The notes under the pieces were generated by a model. The model was given only the letters and a program-made list of their open reading frames with translations. It was not told where the DNA came from and did not search any database. Positions 33,198 through 42,816 of a stretch of DNA of 64,000 bases are shown here, piece by piece. A program made the position numbers and the translations under genes. The first letter of the stretch is position 1; each line of letters starts with the position of its first letter. The stretch is taken from contig JANYGC010000102.1 in the NCBI GenBank assembly GCA_025359425.1, positions 1 to 64,000 of the forward strand. Direction: 5' to 3'. This DNA is from Sphingomonadaceae bacterium. Its GTDB lineage: Bacteria; Pseudomonadota; Alphaproteobacteria; Sphingomonadales; Sphingomonadaceae.

Positions 33198-35850
33198 TTT
33201 TCGCCAGCGCGGCCGAAAGCTCCGCGCCGCGCGTGTCCTTCAGCACGCCGCAGCTGCGCACCCGTTCGATCGTGCGCGACAGCTCGAGCGCCCCGGTCTT
33301 GCCGGCGAGCTTCGATCCGAGCAGCGCGGCGATCTCGTCGGCGCGCTGGCCCGAACAGAACCCGGCAACGGTGCGCGGCAGCCCGGCGGTGAAGAAAATC
33401 CCGCCACCACCGCCGGCCAGTTCATCGAAGTGCACCTTGAGCCACTCGAAGCCCAGCTCGCGGGTGCCTTTGTCGGCAATGACCGTGCGGATCAGGCCGA
33501 GCCGTTCGCTGCGCCGCAGCCGCGGATCGGTGAAGCCGTCGAGCACCCATTTGGCGATCGCGGGATTGCCCGAACCCGCTACCGAATAGAGCGCGGCCGG
33601 GCGCAGGATCGGATCCTGCGAAGCCAGCCCCCGTTCGGCGAGCTGTTTGGCGGCAGCGAGCCCGTCTTCATCCAGAATGACCGAGAAAGCCGCACCGAAC
33701 CAGGTCGGATCGAGCGCAGCGCTATCGCCGGCGAGATAGGCCCGCCCAGCGCTGCCGAGCTGGCTGCGCAGCGCGGGATCGCGCGCGCCCAGCGCCAGCT
33801 GTTCGACCACTTGCTCGCGGGTCTGCGATTTTTCCGGGTCTTCGCCGGCATAGGCCGCAGTGCGCGGGGTGAAGCCCATCGCCTTGAGCTTGGGCCGGTA
33901 GATCCGCTCGATCAGGCGGTGGTAGCCAGCTTCGCCTGCGGGCGAGAACATCCCGGTATTGGCAAGGATTTCAAGCGTATCCATCCCTGCTTTGCTGGCG
34001 TAGCTATCGGGATTGAGCGCCAGTTGTTCGGCCCCGGCGAGCAATTGTGCGGGAGCGGCGCGCCCGGCACGGAAGCTGGCGTAAAGCGAATCGGCCAAAG
34101 CCTGGGCTTCGCCGCCGGGCAGCTTTCCGCCCATGGCAATAAGCTGGTCCCAATCGCGGGCGGGCAGTTCGAACCGGTAGTAGCCGGTCCCGCCGACATT
34201 GGGGATCAATGCGCCGCTGCCGCGCAGGGTCACCGTGCCGTTCGCAGCGGTTAGCAGCTGGCACTGCTTGGCCCCCGCCGCGCGGCGCGCGCACAGCGGC
34301 ACCCCCCAGCGTTCGGCGGCGGGATTGGCACCGAGCATTGCATAGCGACTCTGCGTGACCCGGAAGGAGCCTTTGGCACCAGGCGTGAAGGTCACCAACG
34401 GCACGCCCTGCTGGTCGGTGAAGCTCTGCATCGCCGGGACGATCCGCGGGTCGCCCGAGGCCTGCGCCATCGCGGCAAAGAAATCGGTGGTGGTGGCGTT
34501 GCCATAGCGGTGCGCTGCCATGTAATTGCGCACCCCGGCGCGGAACTTATCGTCGCCCATGTAGCCTGCGATCATCGCTACGACGTGGCCGCCCTTGCCA
34601 TAAGTGATCGAATCGAAGGCTTCGTCGATCTTGGCGTTGGTCGGGATCGGCTGGTGGATCGCGCGGCCCGCGACCAGCGCATCGGTGCGCATCGCGGTGA
34701 ACCCTTCGGCCAGCGCGCCGGCCTTGATATTGAGCTCGGGGCGCCATTCGTCGCCGATCCGGAAGCCCATCCAGTTGGCGAAACTTTCATTGAGCCAGAT
34801 ATCGTCCCACCATGCCGGGGTGACGAGATCGCCGAACCACTGGTGTGCCAGTTCATGCGACACCACCATGCCGAAGGTCCGCTTCTGGCCGGTGCTGGCC
34901 TGATCATCGAGCACCAGGATCGCGTCGGCGTAGAGATCGGCCCCGGCGTTTTCCATCGCGCCGGGCATGATCGGCGACGTGATCTGGTCAAGCTTTGGAT
35001 AGGGGAACGGCTGGTTGAAATAACGCTCGAGGTGCGTGACGATGCCCTTGGTGCCCTCGAGGGCAAAGGCGATCTTGCCGCCGTTCTGCTTGGTGGTGAC
35101 GATCCGGACCGGCAGCGGCCAGGCGCGCTGCGGGGTCGCGGGAACCGTGCCTTCGACCGTAACGAACGGACCGACCATCATCGCCACCAGATAGGTCGGC
35201 AAAGGCAGGGTCGGCGCAAAGCGATGCACCGCGAGGCCGTTCTCGGTAGTCACCGACAGCTCGGGCGCGTTGCTCACCGCCATCTGGCCCGGCTTGGTCC
35301 GCAGGGTGACCGAGAACGGCACCTTGAAGCCCGGTTCATCGAACCCGGGAAAAGCGGCACGCGCATCGATCGATTCGAACTGGGTCCAGCTGTACCAATC
35401 GTCGCCGACCTTGACGTGGAACATGCCCGCGGGGCCGCTGCCGAACGGGGCCTGATAATCGAAGGCTAAGGTCACCGGGCCGGCCGGAAGCGGCGACGCG
35501 AACACCAGCCGCGCCACACCGCTGGCCTCGATTTCGTGCCACGTGCCGGTAATGGTCTGCCCGCCGGCAGTCGCCACCGCCTTGCTCATCTTGAGTCCGC
35601 GGCCATGGAGGTCGATGAAAGTGCTCGGCACCTTCAGCGTCGCGTCGATTTCGACGTGGCCAGAAAAATTTTCCTGCGCGGGATCGACCGTCAGATCGAG
35701 CCGGTAGGCCAAGGGCCGCACCGCATCGGTCAGCTGGCCCAGCGGGATCGGTGCGAGCGCTGCGGCGGGATCGGGCGCGGGAGCATCGCCGAGCAAAGGT
35801 GCAGCGAGTGTGAACGACAGGCAAGTGGCGGCAAGCAGCAATGTGCGCAT
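33190..35850 (-). CDS. M1 family aminopeptidase, periplasmic
   Basis: An 886-aa zinc aminopeptidase with signal peptide (MRTLLLAATCLSFTLAAPLL). The substrate-gating motif GAMEN is at 297-301 and the zinc motif HELAH at 332-336, with the third ligand E355 in NESFANW. An ERAP1-like helical C-terminal domain occupies about 540-880. It removes N-terminal residues from peptides, here in the periplasm. GGAG precedes the ATG at 35850; the frame is open 105 codons further upstream, but that part is not family-like. Its 3' end overlaps the convergent kinase gene. Confidence 0.93.
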   Translation of the reverse strand: MRTLLLAATCLSFTLAAPLLGDAPAPDPAAALAPIPLGQLTDAVRPLAYRLDLTVDPAQENFSGHVEIDATLKVPSTFIDLHGRGLKMSKAVATAGGQTITGTWHEIEASGVARLVFASPLPAGPVTLAFDYQAPFGSGPAGMFHVKVGDDWYSWTQFESIDARAAFPGFDEPGFKVPFSVTLRTKPGQMAVSNAPELSVTTENGLAVHRFAPTLPLPTYLVAMMVGPFVTVEGTVPATPQRAWPLPVRIVTTKQNGGKIAFALEGTKGIVTHLERYFNQPFPYPKLDQITSPIMPGAMENAGADLYADAILVLDDQASTGQKRTFGMVVSHELAHQWFGDLVTPAWWDDIWLNESFANWMGFRIGDEWRPELNIKAGALAEGFTAMRTDALVAGRAIHQPIPTNAKIDEAFDSITYGKGGHVVAMIAGYMGDDKFRAGVRNYMAAHRYGNATTTDFFAAMAQASGDPRIVPAMQSFTDQQGVPLVTFTPGAKGSFRVTQSRYAMLGANPAAERWGVPLCARRAAGAKQCQLLTAANGTVTLRGSGALIPNVGGTGYYRFELPARDWDQLIAMGGKLPGGEAQALADSLYASFRAGRAAPAQLLAGAEQLALNPDSYASKAGMDTLEILANTGMFSPAGEAGYHRLIERIYRPKLKAMGFTPRTAAYAGEDPEKSQTREQVVEQLALGARDPALRSQLGSAGRAYLAGDSAALDPTWFGAAFSVILDEDGLAAAKQLAERGLASQDPILRPAALYSVAGSGNPAIAKWVLDGFTDPRLRRSERLGLIRTVIADKGTRELGFEWLKVHFDELAGGGGGIFFTAGLPRTVAGFCSGQRADEIAALLGSKLAGKTGALELSRTIERVRSCGVLKDTRGAELSAALAKIT

Positions 35851-35960
35851 GGAAACTCCGGTGGCGACCCTTATGGTTTTGACGTCACACAGACCAATCT
35901 TGGCGGCAATGCAACCATCCCGCTCGACCAAGCGCGTACGGTGCCCGACCAAAGTAGAAT

Positions 35961-37535
35961 TTACCGCAGCAATCCGCCCAGCAGGCCGCGCGCAAACCGG
36001 CCGAGCATCGCGCCGCCCAGCGCGGTGCCGATTGCCCCGGCCGCCGCGCTGGCGGCCGGGGCGCCCATGTTGGCACTCGAGCGCCGCCCGGTCATCTTGC
36101 GCGCAATCATCGTCCCGGCCGAGGCCGCCGCTGCGCCGAACGCCGCCTTGCCCGCGCGTTCCCACAAACTGGGGCTGGCGCGCGGCTGGGTGCGCTGGGC
36201 GGCCGCGCCCTGAATATCGACCACCCCCGCTGCCGCCACTGCATCCTGCGCCTTCTGCGCGAGCACTTCGGCGGCACTCTCGCGGTTGACCGGGGTATCG
36301 TACTTGTCGCCGAACGGACTGAGCGACTGGATAATCGCGCGTTCCTGCTCGGTCACCGGACCAAGCCGCGAACGCGGCGGCGCGATCAAGGTGCGCTGGA
36401 CCACGGTCGGCGCGCCTTGGCTATCGAGCATCGAGACCAGCGCCTCGCCGACCTTGAGCTGGGTGATCGCCGCCGCGACATCGAGCCCGGGATTGATCCT
36501 GAAGGTATCGGCCATCGCCCGGATCGCCCGTTGATCGCGCGGGGTGAAAGCGCGCAAGGCGTGCTGGACCCGGTTGCCGAGCTGCCCGGCGATCCGTTCG
36601 GGAATGTCGATCGGGTTCTGGGTGACGAAATAGACCCCGACACCTTTCGAACGAATCAGCCGGACCACCTGCTCGACTTTGTCGAACAGCGCTTGCGGAG
36701 CATCGTCGAACAACAGGTGCGCTTCGTCGAAGAAGAACACCAATTTGGGCTTTTCCGGATCGCCCAGCTCGGGCAGCGCCTCGAACAGTTCGGACAGCAG
36801 CCACAGCAGGAAGGTGGCGTAGAGCTTGGGGCTGCGCATCAGTTGGTCCGCCGCAAGGATATTGATGATGCCTTTGCCCTGAGCATCGCAGCGCAAGAAG
36901 TCGTTGATCTCGAACGCCGGTTCGCCAAAGAATTTGTCCGCGCCCTGACCTTCGAAGGCGAGCAACTGGCGCTGGATCGTGCCGACGCTGGCCTTTGAAA
37001 TGTTGCCGTAAGTCGTGGTCAGCTCGCTCGCCCGGGCCGCGCAAGCGATCAGCGCCTGCTGCAGGTCGCCGAAATCGAGCAGCAGCAGCTGGTTGTCATC
37101 GGCCCATTTGAACACGATCGAGAGCACGCCTTCCTGCGTGTCGTTGAGATCGAGCAGCCGCGCGAGCAGCAGCGGGCCCATCTCCGAAACGGTGGTGCGG
37201 ATCGGATGGCCCTTCTCGCCGTAAAGGTCCCAGAACACTGCCGGGTTATCGCGGTAGGCATAGTCCGCGATAGCAAGATCCTTGACCCGCTGGCGGATCG
37301 CATCGGCGTGGGCAAAGCTGTCGCTCCCGGCCATCGCAATGCCCGACAGATCACCCTTCACATCGGCGAGGAACACCGGCACGCCAGCTGCCGAAAACTG
37401 CTCGGCGATGGTCTGCAGGGTTACGGTCTTGCCGGTCCCGGTCGCGCCCGCAACCAGCCCGTGGCGATTGGCCATACCCAGCCGCAAGGTCTGCCGTTCG
37501 CTATTGTCGGCCAGACCGACATAGATCTCTTCCAT
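35961..37535 (-). CDS. HerA-like ATPase (DUF853)
   Basis: A 524-aa ATPase of the DUF853/HerA-like family. Walker [11 protein letters not shown] is in the first 40 residues; [12 protein letters not shown] is a Walker B with [30 protein letters not shown] is the sensor-type region. The C-terminal tail is Ala/Gly-rich ([19 protein letters not shown]). The family is related to DNA-pumping helicases, but the cellular role is unproven. ATG at 37535 is chosen with GGGAG 9 nt upstream; a TTG two codons earlier is possible. It is divergent from pabBC. Confidence 0.9.
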   Translation of the reverse strand: MEEIYVGLADNSERQTLRLGMANRHGLVAGATGTGKTVTLQTIAEQFSAAGVPVFLADVKGDLSGIAMAGSDSFAHADAIRQRVKDLAIADYAYRDNPAVFWDLYGEKGHPIRTTVSEMGPLLLARLLDLNDTQEGVLSIVFKWADDNQLLLLDFGDLQQALIACAARASELTTTYGNISKASVGTIQRQLLAFEGQGADKFFGEPAFEINDFLRCDAQGKGIINILAADQLMRSPKLYATFLLWLLSELFEALPELGDPEKPKLVFFFDEAHLLFDDAPQALFDKVEQVVRLIRSKGVGVYFVTQNPIDIPERIAGQLGNRVQHALRAFTPRDQRAIRAMADTFRINPGLDVAAAITQLKVGEALVSMLDSQGAPTVVQRTLIAPPRSRLGPVTEQERAIIQSLSPFGDKYDTPVNRESAAEVLAQKAQDAVAAAGVVDIQGAAAQRTQPRASPSLWERAGKAAFGAAAASAGTMIARKMTGRRSSANMGAPAASAAAGAIGTALGGAMLGRFARGLLGGLLR

Positions 37536-37637
37536 TCGCAAACGCTCCCAAGTCTATGACCGACCGGATAGAGCGGGCAATGCTCTTGTGCGAGCGGCTT
37601 TTTGCAACTCCTGCCAAGCGCGGCTAGAGGTGCCGCG

Positions 37638-39422
37638 ATGACTGCTCCCTTCATCTTGCTTGACGATGCCCGCGCTGACGGTGCCAGCCCGGCGCGGCTG
37701 TATGCGAACCCGCGTGAGGCGGTGGTGGCGCGCACGGTGGACGAAGTGCTGCCCGCACTGAAGCGGATTGACGCGCTGCGCGGCGAAGGCCTCCATCTTG
37801 CCGGATACCTCGCCTACGAGGCCGGGCTGGCGCTTGAGCCCAAGCTGGCCGCACTCGCTTCGGTGCGAACTGGCGCGACCGGTCCACTGGTCTGGTTCGG
37901 CGCGTTTGAGAGCTATCGCGAACTGGCGGCAGAAGATGTGCCCGCATGGTTGGCCAAGCAGGCGGGCGGCACCGCGCAAGTCGGCCCGCTCGATCCGCAG
38001 CTTTCGGCGGGCGGCTATGCCGCAGCTTTCACCGCGCTGCAGGAACGGATCGCGGCGGGCGATATTTACCAGGCGAACCTGACCTTCGCGCTGGCCGGAT
38101 CATATCGCGGCGATCCGCTCGCGCTATACGCTGCGGCGCGCCCGGCGGCGGGGGCGGGATATGGCGGGGTGGTGTTCGACGGGACGCACTGGCTTTTGAG
38201 CTTCTCGCCCGAGCTGTTCTTCGCCGAACGCGGCGGCGCTGCGCTGGTCAAGCCGATGAAGGGCACGCGTCCGCGCGGCCGCGATGCGGCTGAAGACGCA
38301 CGATTGAAAGCAGAGCTTGAGGCTTCCGAAAAAGACCGCGCCGAGAATCTGATGATCGTCGATTTGCTGCGCAACGACCTCAGCCGGGTCGCGGTGGCGG
38401 GCAGCGTCAAGGTCGAACATGCTTTCGCGGTCGAGACTTATCCAACGGTCCACCAGATGGTCACCACGGTGCGCGCCAGGCTCACCGAAGGCACCAGCGC
38501 AGTCGACATGCTGGGCGCGCTGTTCCCCTGCGGCTCGATCACCGGCGCGCCCAAGATCCGGGCAATGCAGCTGATCGATCAGACCGAACGCGATGCGCGC
38601 GGGCCTTATTGCGGGGCGATCGGGCGGATCGATGCAGGCGGAGACGCAGCATTCAACGTCGCGATCCGCACGCTGCGGCTGACCCCGAGCGAAAACCAGC
38701 GCGGCCGCGCGGTGCTGGGCGTGGGATCGGCGATCGTGGCCGACAGCGAGGTCCTGACCGAATGGCGCGAATGCCTGGTCAAGGGCGGGTTCGTGCGGCT
38801 GGCGGCTGGCGGCGCGGATCTGATCGAAACGATGCGCTTCACCCCGGACGAGGGCATCCCGCTGCTCGAATTGCACCTCGAACGGATCAAGGCGAGCGCG
38901 AGCGAATTGGGCTTTGCGTTCGATCGCCATGCGGTGCGCAACGCGATCCAGGCGCTGTGCTTCGAGGCCGATGCGCCGGCGCGCGTGCGGCTGCTGGTTT
39001 CGCGCGGCGGGGCCTATTGCCTCGAACTGGGCGAACTGCCCGCGCCGTTCAGCGAACCGGTCGTCTGCGCAGTGCTGCCCCTGCCGGTCGATAGCGGGGA
39101 TTGGCGGCTGCGCCACAAAAGCACCGACCGGCATTTCTACGAAGCCGCGCTGGCCGCTGCGCGCGGGGCCGGGGCGGATGAGGCGCTGTTGATCCGCGAC
39201 GACGGGCTGCTGACCGAAGGCAGTTTCACTTCGTTATTTGTCGAGCGCGATGGCAAGCTCCTCACCCCGCCAGCCGCACTGGGCCTGCTTCCCGGCGTGC
39301 TGCGCCGCTCGCTGATCGAGCAGGGCCGCGCGGTGGAAGCGGAACTGACTTTGGCTGATCTTGCGGGCGGCTTCCTGATCGGCAATGCCCTGCGCGGGCT
39401 GATCCCGGCGGTGCTGCTGTGA
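37638..39422 (+). CDS. pabB: Fused aminodeoxychorismate synthase component I / 4-amino-4-deoxychorismate lyase (PabB-PabC)
   Basis: A 594-aa bifunctional enzyme of p-aminobenzoate synthesis for folate. The N-terminal chorismate-binding domain (about 1-395) has LVKPMKGTRPRGRD and FPCGSITGAPKIRAM, the PabB signatures. The C-terminal class IV aminotransferase-fold lyase (about 400-594) includes EALLIRDDGLLTEGSFTSLF. The fusion couples formation and lysis of aminodeoxychorismate; the glutamine amidotransferase PabA must be encoded elsewhere. The start is at 37638 after AGAGG. It overlaps the next gene by 4 nt (GTGA), starting an overlapped chain of four genes. Confidence 0.92.
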   Translation: MTAPFILLDDARADGASPARLYANPREAVVARTVDEVLPALKRIDALRGEGLHLAGYLAYEAGLALEPKLAALASVRTGATGPLVWFGAFESYRELAAEDVPAWLAKQAGGTAQVGPLDPQLSAGGYAAAFTALQERIAAGDIYQANLTFALAGSYRGDPLALYAAARPAAGAGYGGVVFDGTHWLLSFSPELFFAERGGAALVKPMKGTRPRGRDAAEDARLKAELEASEKDRAENLMIVDLLRNDLSRVAVAGSVKVEHAFAVETYPTVHQMVTTVRARLTEGTSAVDMLGALFPCGSITGAPKIRAMQLIDQTERDARGPYCGAIGRIDAGGDAAFNVAIRTLRLTPSENQRGRAVLGVGSAIVADSEVLTEWRECLVKGGFVRLAAGGADLIETMRFTPDEGIPLLELHLERIKASASELGFAFDRHAVRNAIQALCFEADAPARVRLLVSRGGAYCLELGELPAPFSEPVVCAVLPLPVDSGDWRLRHKSTDRHFYEAALAAARGAGADEALLIRDDGLLTEGSFTSLFVERDGKLLTPPAALGLLPGVLRRSLIEQGRAVEAELTLADLAGGFLIGNALRGLIPAVLL

Positions 39423-40600
39423 AACTGAGCCAGGCGCTGAGCCGCATCGCCCCGTCGCGCACCGCCGCGATGATGGACCGCGCCTTTGCCCTCAAGGCGG
39501 CGGGCAAGGACATCATCTCGTTGTCGGTCGGCGAGCCCGATTTCGCCACCCCGGCCCACGTTGCCGCCGCAACCAAAGCGGCGCTCGACGCGGGTGAGAC
39601 CAAGTACACTGCCGTATCGGGCACGCACCGGCTGCGCGAAGCCGCCGCGCTGCATTTCGAACGCGATCTTGGCGTCACCGTCCCGGCCAGCCAGACCATG
39701 GTCAGTGCGGGCGGCAAGCAAGCGATCTTCCACGCGCTGCTCGCCACGCTCGATCCCGCTGACGAGGTGCTGATCCCCGCGCCGTGGTGGGTCAGCTACC
39801 CCGAGATCGTACGGTTTGCCGGTGGGATCGTGGTGCCGCTGGAAACCACATCTGCCAGCGGATATCGGATCACGCCCGCGCAGCTTGAGGCCGCGATCAC
39901 GCCCCGGACGACATGGCTGCTGCTCAACAGCCCCGGCAACCCGACCGGCTCGGTCTATTCAGCAGACGAACTGCGCGCATTGGGCGCTGTGCTGGCAAAG
40001 CACCCGCAAATCATGGTCATGTCCGACGATATTTACGCCCCGCTGCGTTACCTGCCGGGACGGCACGCCACGATTGCGGCAGTCTGCCCCAACCTTGCTC
40101 CGCGCGTACTGACCGTTTCGGGTCTGTCGAAAAGCCACGCCATGACCGGCTTCCGCATCGGCCTCGCCGCCGGCCCCGAATGGCTGATCACGGCGATGGG
40201 TAAGCTCCAGTCGCATTCATCGGGCAACCCCAGTTCGATCAGCCAGGCTGCTGCCGTGGCCGCGCTCGAGGGGCCGCAGGACTTCCTCGCCGACTGGTGC
40301 GCGATCATGCGGCGCCGCCGCGACCGGGTCGTGGCGGCGATCAATGCTGTACCGGGCCTCTCCACCCCCAGTCCCGATGGTGCATTTTATTGCCTGGTCG
40401 ATGCCAGCCCCTTGATGGACCGCTTCGCCGACGACGAAGCCCTGTGCCGGCACCTGCTCGACCACGGCGTCGCGGTGGTTGCCGCTTCGGCCTTCGGGGG
40501 CCATGACGGGTTTCGGATCAGCTTTGCTGCCAGCGAAGCGCAACTTGATGAAGCAGTGCGCCGCATTGGCATCGCCTTAGAAGATCGGGCCCTAGCATGA
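39419..40600 (+). CDS. Class I/II aminotransferase, aspartate aminotransferase-like
   Basis: A 393-aa fold-type I PLP enzyme close to the aspartate/prephenate aminotransferase subgroup: VGEPDFATPAHV, SAGGKQAIFHALLA, LLNSPGNPTGSVYS, the PLP lysine K238 in SGLSKSHAMTGFRIG, and the substrate Arg in the C-terminal GFRISFA. It is probably involved in transamination of aspartate or aromatic precursors; the exact amino donor cannot be read. The start is a GTG overlapping the pabBC stop, and its stop overlaps the following ATG. Confidence 0.9.
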   Translation: MKLSQALSRIAPSRTAAMMDRAFALKAAGKDIISLSVGEPDFATPAHVAAATKAALDAGETKYTAVSGTHRLREAAALHFERDLGVTVPASQTMVSAGGKQAIFHALLATLDPADEVLIPAPWWVSYPEIVRFAGGIVVPLETTSASGYRITPAQLEAAITPRTTWLLLNSPGNPTGSVYSADELRALGAVLAKHPQIMVMSDDIYAPLRYLPGRHATIAAVCPNLAPRVLTVSGLSKSHAMTGFRIGLAAGPEWLITAMGKLQSHSSGNPSSISQAAAVAALEGPQDFLADWCAIMRRRRDRVVAAINAVPGLSTPSPDGAFYCLVDASPLMDRFADDEALCRHLLDHGVAVVAASAFGGHDGFRISFAASEAQLDEAVRRIGIALEDRALA

Positions 40601-41292
40601 ATACCCAGTTGCCGATCCTGTTCGAAGACGGCGAGGCCTTGGTGATCGACAAGCCGGCCGGGCTGCCGATCGATCCGCCGCGCAATGGCGGGCTGAGCCT
40701 GGAGAATTATCTCGAGGCGCTCAAGCTCGGGTTCCAGCGGCTGCCGATCGCGGTCCACCGGCTTGACCACGATACCTCGGGCTGCCTGCTGCTGGCGCGC
40801 AACCCCAAGGCGCACAAGCGCTTCGCCGCCGCGTTCGAAGCGCGCGCAGTCGAGAAACGCTACCTGGGCGTGGTCGCTGGCCTGCTTGAGACGGACGAAG
40901 GCACCATCGAACTGGCACTAAGCAAGATCAGCAGCGCCGAAGCGGGCTGGCGGATGATCCCGGCGAAGAAAGGCAAACCGTCGATCACGCACTGGCGCAA
41001 GCTGGATGTTCAGAACGGCACTACGCTGGTCGAGTTCCGCCCCGAAACCGGGCGCACCCACCAGATCCGCATTCACGCCTTGGCCGGGCTTGGCCTGCCG
41101 CTGCTGGGCGACCCGATTTACGGCGACGGCTCGGGCGCCAAGCGCACGATGCTCCACGCCGCCGGTTTGTCTGTGCAGCGCGGCGAGAAGCCGCCGATTG
41201 TCGCAGTCTCGCCGATGCCCGCCGATTTCCTCGCGCTGGGCTTTACCGAACCCGCATTCGAGGAACCGTTTGCGGTAGTGGGCGATGGCTGA
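40597..41292 (+). CDS. RluA-family RNA pseudouridine synthase
   Basis: A 231-aa enzyme converting uridine to pseudouridine in rRNA or tRNA. The catalytic Asp is D57 in HRLDHDTSGCLLLAR; VIDKPAG at the start and RPETGRTHQIRIHA (substrate-binding R and H) are RluA signatures. There is no S4 domain. Because of its short length it resembles the RluA/TruC subgroup; the target site is unknown. It overlaps its upstream neighbour by 4 nt and its downstream neighbour by 8 nt. Confidence 0.93.
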   Translation: MNTQLPILFEDGEALVIDKPAGLPIDPPRNGGLSLENYLEALKLGFQRLPIAVHRLDHDTSGCLLLARNPKAHKRFAAAFEARAVEKRYLGVVAGLLETDEGTIELALSKISSAEAGWRMIPAKKGKPSITHWRKLDVQNGTTLVEFRPETGRTHQIRIHALAGLGLPLLGDPIYGDGSGAKRTMLHAAGLSVQRGEKPPIVAVSPMPADFLALGFTEPAFEEPFAVVGDG

Positions 41293-41704
41293 CCTGCCGC
41301 CAGAAGTCGCTGAACGGGCACTGGCGAACTTGCGCGAGAGCTTCATCACTGCGGCCGGACCGGGTGGGCAAAACGTCAACAAGGTCGCCACGGCGGTGCA
41401 ATTGCGGCTCGATGTCTATGCGCTGAGGCTTGATCCGCAGGTATTCGCGCGGCTGCGCACGCTCGCCGGGAGCAAGCTGACCCTGGGCGGCGAGATCGTG
41501 TTCACCGCGCGGCGCTTCCGCACCCAGGATGCCAACCGCAGCGATGCGCGCGCGCGGCTGCTGGCGCTGCTCGCTGACGCCCACGACCTGCCGCAAAAAC
41601 GCGCCAAGACCCGGCTTAACCGGGTCGGCAAGGTTGAACGGCTGGCGGGGAAGAAGATTCGCGGCGCGGTCAAGGCCGGGCGCGGCAAGGTGCAGCTGGA
41701 TTAG
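41285..41704 (+). CDS. arfB: Peptidyl-tRNA hydrolase ArfB (YaeJ)
   Basis: A 139-aa ribosome-rescue factor. The GGQ motif (27-29, in AAGPGGQNVNKVAT) hydrolyses peptidyl-tRNA on stalled ribosomes, and the basic C-terminal tail (KRAKTRLNRVGKVERLAGKK) is the part that senses the empty mRNA channel. No codon-recognition domain is present, as expected for ArfB. It overlaps the pseudouridine synthase gene by 8 nt and is convergent with the MaoC-like gene (4-nt overlap). Confidence 0.94.
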   Translation: MADLPPEVAERALANLRESFITAAGPGGQNVNKVATAVQLRLDVYALRLDPQVFARLRTLAGSKLTLGGEIVFTARRFRTQDANRSDARARLLALLADAHDLPQKRAKTRLNRVGKVERLAGKKIRGAVKAGRGKVQLD

Positions 41705-42549
41705 GCGGCGCTGGCGCTCATCACCTGGCGGCCGTCGCTGGCAAAGGCGCCCAGTTCCCAACCTGCATCGCTGTCCCGCATCGCAAGGTGCAATTGCTCG
41801 CCGCAGATCGCCGGGCTGACCCCGCGAAACGAGAACGTCCGCAGCGCATTGTCGCCCAGCTCGCGCCGCGCGAGGTCGAGCAGCAGGGTCGCAGTCAGGG
41901 GCCCGTGGACGACGAGGCCGCGATAGCCTTCCTCATTCTGCGCGTAAGGCAGGTCGTAATGGATGCGGTGGCTGTTGAAGGTCAGTGCCGAGTACCGCAA
42001 CAGCAGCGGTTCGCTGGGAGTGACTGACCGAACGCTGGTCCAGCCAGTGGGGTCGAACTGCCCCTCACCCGGCGCGGGCGGCGCGGGCGGGGTTCCCGGC
42101 GGCGGGGCATCGCGGTAAACCAGCGTCTGCACTTCTCGCACCGCAAGCTGACCATCGCCAACTGTCTCATGCGCCACGTCTACGAACACCAGGTTGCCCG
42201 AACTGCCGCTCTTTTCGGTCACGGCCTGCACGCGCGACAGGCGCTCGATGACCTGTCCGGCGCGCAGCGGCGCGATAAATTCAACTTTGCTCGAGGCCCA
42301 CATCCGGCGCGGCTGGGGCAGCGGCGGGAGGAAGCTGGCGGGGCTGTCATCGCGGCGCGGGTGGCCATCGGGGCCAAGCGATGCAGTCGGAGCATCGGGC
42401 AGGCAGAGGCACCAGTGGAAGCCTTGCGGGACGCTATCGTCGGCCGGAGCCTCGCGGTCGAGGGTCGCGAGCCAGCGACCTAGCTGTCCCGCATCGACCC
42501 GGTCGCTCCGCGCCTCCTCGCGCCCGATCCAGGCCGACCAGTCAGCCAT
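41701..42549 (-). CDS. MaoC-like / FAS1-type acyl-CoA dehydratase (mesaconyl-C4-CoA hydratase-like)
   Basis: A 282-aa double-hotdog protein. The N-terminal dehydratase-like half includes PRRMWASSKVEFIAPLRAGQ; the C-terminal half has YSALTFNSHRIHYDLPYAQ, the hydratase signature, then GYRGLVVHGPLTATLLLDL. It resembles mesaconyl-C4-CoA hydratases and (R)-specific enoyl-CoA hydratases. Substrate not readable; neighbours (acyl-CoA dehydrogenase, SDR) point to acyl-CoA metabolism. The start at 42549 abuts the MITE-like element, which separates it from the dehydrogenase; the frame upstream runs into that element. Confidence 0.85.
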   Translation of the reverse strand: MADWSAWIGREEARSDRVDAGQLGRWLATLDREAPADDSVPQGFHWCLCLPDAPTASLGPDGHPRRDDSPASFLPPLPQPRRMWASSKVEFIAPLRAGQVIERLSRVQAVTEKSGSSGNLVFVDVAHETVGDGQLAVREVQTLVYRDAPPPGTPPAPPAPGEGQFDPTGWTSVRSVTPSEPLLLRYSALTFNSHRIHYDLPYAQNEEGYRGLVVHGPLTATLLLDLARRELGDNALRTFSFRGVSPAICGEQLHLAMRDSDAGWELGAFASDGRQVMSASAA

Positions 42550-42550
42550 G

Positions 42551-42816
42551 GAGCCTGTCCTGCCGGGCTTGATGCGCCGTGATTGCCGCAGGAAGCTTCT
42601 CGGCAAGGAGCGCAACGCAGCGCGGGTTGGTTACCCGTGCAAGTGGCGCAACGCAGTCCGAGGGGCTTCCTGCGGCAACCGCTTGCGGCGGGCCACTTTT
42701 GGCCCATCGCAGCGTCAATCGTCGGTCACTATGCGAGAGCATGGCTCCCTCCTCTTTCCTCGCGCTGGGCCAAAATTGGCTCCGTCACGGCGTATCAAGC
42801 CCGGCAGGACAGGCTC
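42551..42816. mobile_element. MITE-like element with 32-bp terminal inverted repeats
   Basis: Termini gagcctgtcctgccgggctt... (42551-42582) and its inverse (42785-42816) match at 31 of 32 positions. The 266-bp body contains no gene. It does contain nested inverted repeats (gccgcaggaagc / gcttcctgcggc) and direct repeats of gcgcaacgcag. It lies exactly between the last codon of the acyl-CoA dehydrogenase (its outer end overlaps the stop by 1 nt) and the ATG of the MaoC-like gene. No transposase is in the window; mobilisation in trans is inferred. Confidence 0.65.
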
